Assembly: GCA_948567375.1 (NCBI GenBank)
Contig: OX419760.1
Location: 32,550,001 to 32,614,000 of the forward strand
Direction: 5' to 3'
Source of the DNA: Lunularia cruciata
Lineage: Eukaryota; Streptophyta; Marchantiopsida; Lunulariales; Lunulariaceae
DNA: 64,000 bases
Shown piece after piece: positions 12,128 to 22,864 of this stretch. The notes under the pieces were generated by a model. That model was given only the letters and a program-made list of their open reading frames with translations. It did no database searches and was not told where the DNA came from. The first letter of the stretch is position 1. Every line of letters starts with the position of its first letter. The position numbers and the translations under genes were made by a program.

Positions 12128-12343
12128 GTGTTTATATTTATATTTATCTCTCTCTCTCAAGAAGCTCCATCATTCGATGTGCTCATTTTTTCAAACGGTA
12201 TGTGTATTGATTCGGGAGCAACGATTTATCCAAGCACTATTTCTTGTAATCTGTTCCTTTCAGATGATCGATTCATATACTGTAGATGCGTTGGTGACGT
12301 CAAATCTAAGAAAATAGTCACTAGTCTGAAATATATCTATTAG
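12128..12343 (+). pseudogene. Possible orphan Ty1/copia protease fragment
   Basis: A 71-codon frame contains CIDSGAT followed by a spaced S/T-rich stretch and DDRFI. This resembles the aspartic-protease active-site block of copia polyproteins (D-S-G-A/C-T/S, followed about 15 residues on by a loop). No gag, integrase or RT sequence is next to it. The match rests on one short motif and could be chance. Confidence 0.3.
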
Positions 12344-12617
12344 GACAAACAATATGTTATTCAGATGAATAGCAATAAAACATAAACCCTTCCTCAAGAA
12401 CACTTTAAATGGATCACGACACTTCATTTAGGACGGGGAGAGCAACTAAAACTTGATTCTAAACCTCGATTCCCGCTGCTCTTTAGTTGACTGGTCGTAG
12501 ATGGATAAAGAGAAGAAAAGAGAAGAGCCCCACAGTCTTATAGTGTTACGACTCAGCCTTGGAAAGAAAGAGTCACACACGACCAGAGAAGAAAACAAGA
12601 ACAGAAGAAGAAGAAGT
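12344..12617. other. Intergenic with low-complexity coding potential
   Basis: Open on both strands for about 80 codons across 12,446-12,731, but the encoded runs of S and L come from trinucleotide repeats. It carries the second copy (12460-12477) of the 18-base word at 1441-1458. Not called as a gene. Confidence 0.4.
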
Positions 12618-12641
12618 CTACTACTACTACTACTACTACTA
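12618..12641. repeat. (CTA)8 microsatellite
   Basis: Eight uninterrupted CTA units, preceded by an AGA-rich stretch. Confidence 0.9.
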
Positions 12642-15600
12642 CACCTTGGAAGACGTGCGGAGATCGATGCAGTCGGAGGAGGGGTAGGGGAGGGGGCACG
12701 CAAAGAGGCTTCATGTCGTTCGGTCCGCTAGCATTTCAGTGTGAACATGGGACCCACATGGATCTCCACTACCTGACTAGATATTTCGGGAATGTTCTCT
12801 GTTTTCGGTACAGATTTTTGTTCGCTAGAATCTCCTCACCCGTTTTCGCTTCCAACGAATGATTTTCTACCCCGCCCGGAACACCAGAAACTTGCCGGCA
12901 ACTTCTTCACCTTGGGTTATTGGTCGTGTATGAAAGCTAGGGGGAGATGACAGACTGCGTTTTCCTCTGCTGAAATAATCATGTCCAAAGACTTAAAAAG
13001 TTATGTCCGTGTTTATTTCCGGTTCGCTAGATACTCGCGAAAGAAATCCTCTTTTTCTTCCCCGATTTCTACCCAAACGTGTCAAATAACTACATTCACG
13101 AGACATAGGATATCTCGGGAGCAGTAGAAGAATAAGAGTAGGGAAGCGTATGATATCGCTTTCGTCTGCTGATCATTGAATGGTTACTCGTCAGTTCTTG
13201 AGTACGAAAGATATACCGTCAATCATCAACCAAATTTTGGAGCATTGGATACCGAACTATTTGCAGTTTTGTGCTGGGCTTTGTGCTTTGCAGTTCTTCT
13301 TTGAGTTTCCCTGCATCTCGAGAGTTGATTCCCTTGACCGATATAAATAATTACCTTCTCAAGTGGTTTCCTCGTATGGGTGACGACAGAAATGTGAAGA
13401 TTTTTAATCAACTTTCTTGGACATAAGTTCTTCTATGTTCTGTATAGAATTAAGTGTAAACCTAATACATTTAGTCGAGTGAATGTAACTGTTTACTGCG
13501 TGTGTTTGAAACGTTTTTGCCCGATATTGAAACAAGTTCGTTTATGTTGATGGAAGTGAAACCTTTGAGCTACAAATTAAATAATGCCTGTTATGTTGGA
13601 GTGTGATCTTCGGTGGTAGGTTTGATATAATATCATAAAAAAACTATGTTTATTCCATCTAGACACCAATAGATGTTTATTCTTGAATCTGGGATGGATT
13701 TATGAGGTTGTACAAGTGAGACAGATTTTAACTTTTTGGTAAAGTTGTTTATCTCCTAATACACAACAGTACGACAGAACACTGTGTACTCTCGTTGTTG
13801 TTTAAGACATTTTGTCGAAGAAACAATTTCAATATTTTATGGATGAATTGTCATTCATGTCTTGACATTTTCCAGTCATTACGTCCCATACACTTCTAGA
13901 AATCTGATATGGTATGATCACAAACACATCTATAAAAAAAATTTTAATTTTAGAAAAGGCAGAAAAGGAGAAAAGGAGAAGCAAATAAGAAATGCCATTG
14001 AACACACCTGACACCACGCGTAAATTCTCTTACTGCAAGTCCAAGAAAGCAACCAGCTCGTTGTTTCCGGCTCAAATTAATGAAGGTTAATTTATCACAA
14101 GGGTTTTTACAAAAGCTGCCACTTATCTTTTGTATACGGCTGAAGAGATAAATGGATAGAAACGCAATACTCATGGCCCAATCTCAGAAAAAGGAAAAGA
14201 TATTTCATTCATTTGTGGATGAACCTGGCAAGCTTTTTATCGTTTATTACCGGTTGAAAGTTAAGAATCATTGTCGGATTTTCAGATCTATCAATAAAGA
14301 GGTATCATATCTCACACCAGTGTGGTTCTTGCGTGAGTGAAAACGTGGAAGATTAAACGAGGGTGCTCATGCGCAAGCACAGAGGTGTTATGAAGTAACT
14401 CTCGGGAAATACCTGGCCTGAGAATAGGATAAAGTTCTATTTCACAGAATGGAGCTGGCAAGTTAAGAAGGGCGGACGAAGAGGGGATGCAGTAAAAATG
14501 AGCGAGTCTTCATTGACAGCACCACCCCTCCCCATCCCACAAAATATCAAATCGTCTTGGAATCTTCTGTCTGAAAGATATTTTTCTCATGGTTCAATTT
14601 TCTTTAATATTCTTTCTTTACACAATTTCAGACAAGCTAGGAATAATTGCAAAGACCCCCAAGCCTGCCTTTGTGTAAATTGAAATTTTAACATACGACT
14701 TTCTTAACTTTTTGAAAAGATGATGGTTTTATGGGGCATAAATGTTTCAGAATACAGCTGATATATAAATAAAGCTACGTATTTTATATTCTTTCTGTAT
14801 TAGGTAGTTCAATCTTAGATTGGGATAGTGATAAAATTCATGTGTTCAGATTGAAATCCGAGTTGATATTCCATGTTTCAACATTTACGTACGGGAAGCC
14901 AGAATTAATGAATTTTGAAATTAAGGAGTGAGTATATCCATGTCAAATATATGTTAGTAATTTTCAACGATTTATATAAAAAGGAGGATTATATATCGAT
15001 ATAGGAATTTAAGTAATAATCATAAATACACCCAAAAACTATAATAATAAGGTGAAATAAATTGAATAAGATCATTTGAATTTCTATTAAGATTAAGCCC
15101 TCTCTTTTCTGTTCTGTCTTCACCTTTCTACGACTCTCTCTCATTTTTGTTATTTCTTAGTGACCTTATCCTCTTTGTTGTTTTAAAGTGCAAACAAACA
15201 TATAGGCAAGGACTTCTCCTCAAGAGTAACATCGTGAGTTGTTTGACTTGAACACTGCCTGAGCCAAAATCCAAGAATTTAGAAAAGATATTGTAATGGA
15301 TGATAAAATCAACTATTTATTCCTTTTATTATTTGTCTTAGAGATCTGGTCTCTTCTCTATATTGTTCAACTTTTTAACTCCAATTTCTTTTCTATATTC
15401 TTAAATTTTTTTATCCAATCTCTTTTCTTTCTTTCTTTTTCCATCCTGTCTAGACCAACTTTTTGGTTCCAAAGGTGCAAACCGGCAACTCGCATTCACT
15501 ATCCCATGGGTTAACATTAGGACTTTTCTAACTCCTACGTTTTTAGAGCAAGATCTAACAATCTTGAAAGTGTTCAACCATTTGTTCTCAATTTTGTTAT

Positions 15601-17940
15601 TTGTCTCTATGACCTCTTCTCTTATTCTTTTGAATTTCTCTTAAACGCCTCGTCCTTGGATCTCTTCTCCTCCTCTTTATATTTTGGGAGGGTCGATTAC
15701 CGAGCAACTCTCCCCTTGAAGGATTTCATAAGTTGAGTAGCTATAAACCATACCAAAGTTGGATTCCAATACTTTTATCAGATCTAGACAATGAACTATG
15801 AAATCTGACCATTTGCTCTTTTCTCATGTTATTTCCCCTAGCATGTTTTCTTGCTTTTATTATTTCCCTATGGCTGTGAGTCTTCTATTTTCCCTTTATT
15901 GGGTAAAATTACAAGTAGTTTACCTCTATTGTTCTTCTTCGCAGCCTTGTCTCGATCTCTTCTCTCTTTTCCTTTCTTGGTAACATGTAGTTACTTACCC
16001 CTGAACATAGAAGAGATAAATTCAAACACTTTTGATAAATCAATTGAATGGACTATCAAATGTAACTATTCATTCTTCTGTTGTTTGCCCCTAACCACTT
16101 GTCTGGTTTCTAATATTTTGAGATGCTGCGTTGTCCTTTGAGTTAATCTCTTCCTCTTTTCTTGGGTACATCACGCGTTGTTTCCCTCTAAACTCTACGA
16201 TAACGTGACGTAATCGTCTGCAAGAATCTAGAGAATGGACATTAGATCCAATGTGCTCACACAACGAAAATTGATTTTTTATTGAAATTTGTATAAAAGA
16301 AAATTCAAAATAATATATTTATTTAGTGATATTCATATATATATATATAGGTTCCTGATAAGAATAAACATGCATAATATTTTACAAAAATTAAACTATT
16401 TATGAAATGGGAAATATTTGTATATCAGACTATACAAGCAAAATTATATGAAAAAAGGGTAAAGCATACTCATATTTAAGTTCTAAATCTCAATGATTGA
16501 TATTTCTACTGTATTCATTAATTTTGACTGCAAAGGTGTCCATTAAAAAATGCATATAAAAGGTAAAAAAACGATCTTGCTCTACTAAACGAAGATATTA
16601 ATTTGTGCCGCTTATTCAATCTAATATGGATAGAAATATATGAAAATGAGAAAAGCATGCATTCATGAAAATATATGGAGGGCGGAAGTACACTACACGT
16701 TGTTTTTATCCCTTATGAACAGCTATGCTGGCCAGCTAGCTATCCACATTCCCTATCTCAAAAGGGTCCAATCATGGTCACTTCGTTAACTTGGTGAGAT
16801 ATGGTCCCGTTGTTGTCATCTGAAACTTCAAAGCCAGCTGCCCACACCGAATTCAAAGTAGCTACAGTCCACTCTATCCAAACTTAATTCAAGGTTTAAG
16901 ATATAAACCGAGCCACCTAGTATGCCCTCGAAGGAAAAAGAAGAGCGAGTACAAGGTTGGTACTGTAGTTAATCAAGGGAGATGTGGTGTAACATCATCT
17001 CAAAATAATGTTTCATCTGGCTCTTTCCTGTGAGATCAGTAGACTTTTATTTACCATCAAATATTTATATATTTCCGAATTCAATACGAGCCCACTCGAG
17101 CTTTTCTTGTCATCTCTCCTGATCATGTGTGTTCCGATATATTGCACACATATGTAGTTAAGATACCAACCAGTTCTCGAGTTCTTGAATGGTTACTTTA
17201 TTCATATGTGCTTAAACCTCTCGTGCTTTCACAACACTTCGTCTGATGATCTGACCTCGTTCTTAAGAAGTCTATATAGAGTGAACCTTATCATCAAAGC
17301 AACCCTCCCTTCAAAGCGCCTTCAAAGATAAATTATTAACGCAATGCAGTGCAAGTCAAACTCATATCGCTAACCCTAAGGGTTTCCTTTTTTCCTTCCA
17401 ACATATTTCGTTTCTTTCTTCTCTATTTCATTTTCTATTTTCAACCACGTCATTTCAACCATAGTTTCCAGTCTCGGAGTTTCTAAACCCCGAGGAATGC
17501 AACTAAATGACAAACAATAAATTTTTCGCAGTGATTTGTTGCAAATTCTCGACATAACCAAAGCAGTAGTCAACTATACTGTAGTTGTCGTTTGACGTAC
17601 TTCTTGGAAACTCGTGGTTGTCGTAACGCTGTTTGCAAGCTGGACATGTTCCAAACCTCTTGAAAGCTGGGGGGAGATGCCATGATGAGGAATCGAATAA
17701 ATCAACAAACTTAACCGTGGTAGCTTTCCATGAGACCGCCCAGTGCTGACCTGCCTGCAATTACCACGGTTAGATTCTCCTCGTTACAGTCAGAAGTACA
17801 GTAGGACCTTGGTAGGCCTAGAAACCCTACCTCAGGTCAAACCGGTCCCACTACGTACAAGCGTATTCGAGCCTGGAGGTGTAGGTGACCTTATACTAGG
17901 GAATAGACTTCCCTGCATCATTCCTTCTCATATAGACTCT
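12642..17940. other. AT-rich intergenic DNA
   Basis: No gene recognised over 5 kb. T-rich low-complexity DNA dominates 15.1-16.2 kb, where blocks of about 220-270 bp seem to recur in diverged form (for example about 15,785 and 16,043, both centred on an AATG(A/G)ACTAT-like word). An (AT)8 run lies at 16335-16349. A minus-strand frame at 17,503-17,760 contains CPACKQRYDNHEF but resembles no family I can name. Confidence 0.45.
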
Positions 17941-18044
17941 ATTGGGGTTTAGTTTCATTTTACTTTTTTTCTCTCTCCCTTGTACGGGCTTGATGGGATC
18001 TTCCCATCCTTCGTTTTTTCTACGCGGTCGTCTTCTTCCTCTAG
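17941..18044 (+). repeat. Dispersed repeat, copy C
   Basis: The longest copy of the family: ATTGGGG, a T/C-rich tract, CTTGTACGGGCTTGATGGG, TCTTCCCATCCTTCG, GCGGTCG, ending in CTAG. Over the core it is almost identical to copy A, 15.8 kb away. Confidence 0.8.
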
Positions 18045-18918
18045 TTAGATAAGGAAGATGTTAAATTGATATTATTTATATATTTTACTATACTTGATCC
18101 ATAATTATTACCTTGACTATAATATTATTACCGTGTTGTTTCACCTCGACTTCCTCGTGCATCTTACTTCGAGGGAAAATGATAAACAAGAGTTATATAT
18201 TCTTACACGTAAATCCTTTTAACTGGATGTGTCGTAATTGACTGAACAACAGCTGGATATGTAGTAATGAGAGGTGAAGATTCTATAAACTTTTACTACT
18301 CTTCTACCTGATATGAAATATGGCGTGAACTGTCTCCATCCGTTATATAGTACAGCGTCTTTCTAATTTTTCCTGTAAACAGTTTACTTTGGAAAGACAG
18401 AGTCATCTTCTTGGCCCAAAATGATATATGTTATCAATCTCTAAGCAAAGAGCTCAAGCCCACACCACTCAAAGTTTGCGAGGTACTCTACTGAGCATTT
18501 CTATCTGACAGAAATTGATATTTTTATTTCATTTGTGAACTCCTCAACCCCATCTTGCGAAGCTGAGAGTGTCTTTTCAAGTTCTTAGTAGTGCTGCACA
18601 TGATGGCTTTTCTGTCGACAAGCACCTGCATTTTTGTTCGACTATCCTACCAAATGGTAGTAGTGCTGTTAGCTGTCATTATTCCTACGAGAAGAAGATA
18701 ATAGCTTCCATTTTGTAATCCATAGTAGTTCACGTACTTTTCTACTTTTCTAAAATTCGCTCCGAGAAAATATCGAGGTTTGTCTAAAATTTCAGGTGGA
18801 ACTTATTCCTGATAGATATACACTGACAGTTTACATGTGTTCATGTGATAGGAGGAGATTTATTTGCTTGCTCAAATATAGAAACGAAGAATAGAAAACA
18901 TATCCATGATACCCAATA
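18045..18918. other. AT-rich intergenic DNA
   Basis: Nothing recognisable beyond low-complexity AT-rich sequence. Confidence 0.5.
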
Positions 18919-19096
18919 CGTTTCTCTTGTAGATGTCTCAATGATTGTGCTCGCTAGTATTATTGCATAAACAATTTGACTAATCTGGCTTGAGCGCCGA
19001 ATATGTCCTCGAATAAGGTGAAAAGTGCGTTTCTCTTTTAGGTTTCTCAATGATTGTGCTCACTGGTATTATTGTATATACTATTTGACTAGTCTG
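18919..19096. repeat. Diverged ~110-bp tandem duplication
   Basis: The block starting GTTTCTCTTGTAG at 18,919 and the block starting GTTTCTCTTTTAG at 19,029 share ATGATTGTGCTC, GTATTATTG, ATTTGACTA and GATTGAGC/CTTGAGC in order. The second unit is interrupted by the A-rich insertion at 19110-19147 and continues beyond it. Confidence 0.65.
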
Positions 19097-19160
19097 GATT
19101 GAGCACCGATTAAAATTAATTAAAAAAAAAAAAAGAAAAAAAAAGAAGATTGAGCACCGA
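19097..19160 (+). mobile_element. A-rich micro-insertion with 13-bp target-site duplication
   Basis: Thirty-eight bases (19110-19147), almost all A, are flanked by exact copies of GATTGAGCACCGA (19097-19109 and 19148-19160). The related copy at 34,456-34,712 has one target and no A tract, so it represents the empty site. This is the footprint of a LINE-type, target-primed insertion truncated to little more than its poly(A) tail. Confidence 0.65.
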
Positions 19161-19390
19161 ATATGAATATATAAGGTGAAAAGTGCGGTGGCGTACTACT
19201 CTTGTTGTTTGCATAAGTTCTCGCCTTTTGCGTTCATTTAAACACCAGTTTTATAAAATCAATTGTACGAGGAAGTCAACAAAATGGAAATGACATTGCT
19301 AATGCGTGAACTACATACAATAGACACGTATACACATGAATATTTGTTCAGAAAACGTTAATGCAGTACTTTATTTTCTACTATAATAAT
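19148..19390 (+). repeat. Dispersed direct repeat, copy 1
   Basis: Matches 34,474-34,712 on the same strand, sharing TACTACTCTTGTTGTTTGCA, CATACAATAGA and ACATGAATATTT in order. No coding potential. Probably a non-coding or terminal part of a repetitive element. Confidence 0.7.
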
Positions 19391-21954
19391 ACCAATAATA
19401 CTACTACGACTAATTATAATACTGTAGGGGTTCAAATTCCAAATTTTCCAAATAAGATGGGTAGAGCTTCAAACTCCATAAAATATTATACAAGTTGTCA
19501 TGAAAGTTAGTGGCCCCAATAATGAATGGTCTTGTATAGATTTGTGTGGGTACCAAAAAGTACTTTGGCAGAGGCAGGGTGTTTAGTTCTACATTTTATG
19601 GCTAGTTTATTATGAAGATGTAGGACTTAATTCACTAACAATGCGGGACTTAATTAGCGATGCAATTTGGAGTTAATTCTAACCACCCATGTTATGCTAA
19701 CCATCTATATTAAGCCAAATTGAAGCAAGAGAGGGATTGTAATGGAAAACAATTTGTTAAATCCGGTTTGAAATTCATCTTGCGGCCTTAGATGAATTTG
19801 AAAAATTGTCTTGTCCCCTCGGGCTTGCATCTCATGCACATCAGGCGGGTTAGAAAGGATTGACATGTCAGGCAAGGTTAGAATGGTTCCAAATGGTACC
19901 AAATGAGTTAAAAAATTTTGTTATTCTTTGAAGGTGTTAGAATTGGTGAGTAAACATGCCGTCTATTGCTCGACAATCCCGACACAACATAGTAATAGAG
20001 ATCGTATGTGCAAATTAAAATCTAGATTTGCTTCTTCTACCATGGAAATATGGATGAATCTCTTATTCCTTTGTCCACCTTTGCTCTGCAATCTGAATTT
20101 TCTCCCATCCCTCATCTCCTTATTTGATTTCAAAAATTACTTGAGAAGATGGTTGATCTATCCCACTTCTATGTTTGAATGCAACAAGCAAAGGATCAAA
20201 GAATGTTTCTATTCACGCACATGGCAAGAGTGGGTCCGGTGTTACAGTCCACACATTAAGTAGTAGCTCGAGTAAAACAATGAAGTGCAAAGATGACCAA
20301 TTTAGGATAGCTTATCACCGCTACTCGCAAATACTTGATTATTTGGAAGATCCAGAGCATTTTAGTCAAATCTATCAAAGAAATAGTAAAATACTAGTTT
20401 AGAAAAGTAATGCATTCAAGCACTACATGGCTACTTACTTGGTTTGGCATGGGCAAGGATTTCCATCCTCTCTGAATGGTGATTGAATTTACAAAAAAAG
20501 TGCAAGATACTCGAAATTGTACAAAGATACTCACGAATGGAAAAACAATTGCTCCGTGGAAGTTCTCACCAATAAGGAGTTGAAATAAGGATAGAGAACG
20601 ATTGAGATAAATTCAATAATCTTTGTCTATTTTTTGAAAGAATGGATTTAATGATGGGATGCAGAGCCAATATGTCTCCTGCTACATTGGTTAGTATTGG
20701 TGGTATTGAGGAGGAAGTTTGGTTCATGGATAGAACATGCCTGGTTGTCACACCAGAGGATGCCAATGACAAAATGGGATAAAATCCTCTTGAAGAATCA
20801 ATTCTGGTTAGCATTCTAAGCACCCAAGGGCACTTGGATGATTTTGTAAATTGCATGTGTACATTTGGAAATTATGAATGTGGGTTCATTGGGAGTTCTA
20901 GAAGGAGATGATAGTCTGTGCTTGACAAGAAGAAAAGCCAAGCAATACTCCTATACTTTGCAAGCAAAAGAGAATCACTCAAGACGAAATAGAACATCTA
21001 GAGTTATAAGAGTAGAGAAGAATAAAGAGCAAGAGTCAAAGAGAATCAAAGAGAATCAAAGAGAGAGAGAGACAAAGAGAGGAGAGAGAGAAAGAGAGAG
21101 AGAATTTCATACTAAGATGCACCCAAGGAGAAAGAGGAGTAGGAGAGTGTAGAAGAAACATCTAACAAGAAGGAAGTTGATTCTAAAAAGAGGAAAAGGA
21201 ACTCAAAAGCTTCCAAGATGGTCCTCGCCCTTATACCTGCTTTGACTTCATTGCCACAAGATCTAGCATCTCATAGCAAACTGAGAATTGAACCAATAGA
21301 ATCAAGGGAGACATAAAATAGCACAAATTGAAGCTTTGCAAGTGGCAGATCTCAAGTAACACAAGAGAGAGGTAGAGTTAGAGAAGATCTTAAAGGTGGA
21401 GAACATTAGGTCCAAAGCAAAAAAGTTCCAAATCAAGAAGAGTGAGGCCACATCAAAATGCTTTTATGTCATGACACTTGAACTAGCTTGTGCAAGAAAA
21501 TCTCTAGAGGAGATTAAATATATTATTACCACATTATCCAGGATAGATTCAAACACCTATTGGAGCTCTAGTAATAATCATAGTATGGACCCCGAGTTCC
21601 TTGTACCCAATTATACTCCCAATTCAGCTCATTTTGCTAGCTAGAATGAGAGTGAAAAATAGTCAAGAGTTAGAAAGTATAGTTAAGATCCCTAGTATGC
21701 TCACCTTGTGCTTGTTGGAATGAAAATGAAGAATAGGCAAGAATCTAAGAGTTAAGTAAAGAGCTCTATTATGTCCAAGGATCTTCCAATGTAAAATTAT
21801 GTTATATATAAAGTTTACTGATTTATGCTATGTATCCAAGATACCACATGTTCCCTCTTTGGTAATGATTATTTCCATGTGAAACATCTTGCACTTCTTT
21901 CACTGTAGAATTCACCCATTTGTATATGCATACCATATTTGATTATGATATGAG
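19391..21954 (+). other. Degenerate repeat-like DNA, unclassified
   Basis: At 19,433 a TGTAGGGG word starts a block that looks like an LTR (AT-rich, no frames), but no partner copy was found in the window. Plus-strand frames follow at 19,928-20,263, 20,175-20,402, 20,865-21,152 and 21,396-21,644. None has a recognisable domain, and their charged, low-complexity composition fits decayed mobile-element coding DNA. A GA-rich microsatellite lies at about 21,059-21,102. Confidence 0.35.
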
Positions 21955-22010
21955 AAATGAAAAATTACCAAAGCTAAAAACTACAAACTACCAAAGGCAC
22001 CCTCATCCCA
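21955..22010 (+). repeat. Left arm of a ~50-bp inverted repeat
   Basis: The arm, including ATTTGATTATGATATGAGAA, ATTACCAAAGCTA and ACTACAAACTA, is the reverse complement of 33,541-33,595. Without the copia element inserted between them, the arms would be about 4.7 kb apart. They may be terminal inverted repeats of a DNA transposon. No target-site duplication was identified. Confidence 0.5.
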
Positions 22011-22253
22011 TTTGATACTCGTGTTCAATTTTTTTTTCAAATCTTATCATTAATACACAAAGCACCCAATTTTTTTGGCACCACTAAACCAAAACCAACC
22101 CATTACTTTTTATGCCACTAACCCAAAACTAGATTTGCAGGGTTTGCATTCCACCCATTTACATGTGAGGATACTCTACACTCTCCATCTTAAAGTTGAT
22201 TAGAAGAATATAAAGCTCTACATATTTTCACATCAACAATGTCCATCAAAACT

Positions 22254-22430
22254 AAATGGTAAAAAATCAATATTGCAAGTTTGAAAGAGAAATATATAAA
22301 TAGTGTCAATAAAAAATAAATGGTTAAAAAATTAATATTGCAAGTTTGAAAGAGAAATGTATATAGTGTCAATCAAACTCAATGGTTAAAAAGATCAATA
22401 TTGCAAGTTTGAAAGAGAAATATAGAAACA
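22254..22430. repeat. ~64-bp minisatellite, three units
   Basis: Three units carry AT(C/T)AATATTGCAAGTTTGAA then AGAGAAAT, starting at about 22,266, 22,331 and 22,394, separated by GTGTCAAT-containing spacers. Confidence 0.85.
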
Positions 22431-22864
22431 AAAAATGTATATAAAATATAAAAAATGAAAAGTATGTACAATATATAAAGGCACTAAAGACTATGCCTAA
22501 GGTCTACTATGCATATCTCTCCATGGCATCATGTAATCACCAATATATGATAGGTCTAATAAAAGAAGGACTATAGCACCACATGCATCTCCTCTCCCAA
22601 GCATGCATTGGAGGCTCACTACATGCTTGCACTAAAAGCTCACAATGGTCAGAACTATAATCCTTGAATCTATTGCAGTCCATTACTCCTTTAGGAACCT
22701 AATGGTCAGAGCTACAGAATCCCTAAATCTATCTAGAGGAGCTTAAATAATCAAGTGTACAAAGAACTAAAGATATCCCCTGATGAAATTAGTGGAGGAT
22801 GTATAGCTCCATGAGGATGGTTCCTGCAATAAGGAAGAGCCCCGCTATCCACAAATAATATATC

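Noticed and set aside
12446-12703. Minus-strand frame with a signal-peptide-like LLLLLFLFSSLVV run
   Set aside because: The S and L runs are translations of AGT and CTT repeats, no mature domain follows, and the opposite strand is equally open.
15290-16260. T-rich blocks recurring every 220-270 bp as a satellite array
   Set aside because: Similarity between blocks is weak by eye and could arise from shared T-richness. A self-alignment dot plot would be needed.
17503-17760. Minus-strand frame with CPACKQRYDNHEF as a zinc-finger exon
   Set aside because: Only one CxxC pair, no splice-linked partner exon and no recognisable family.
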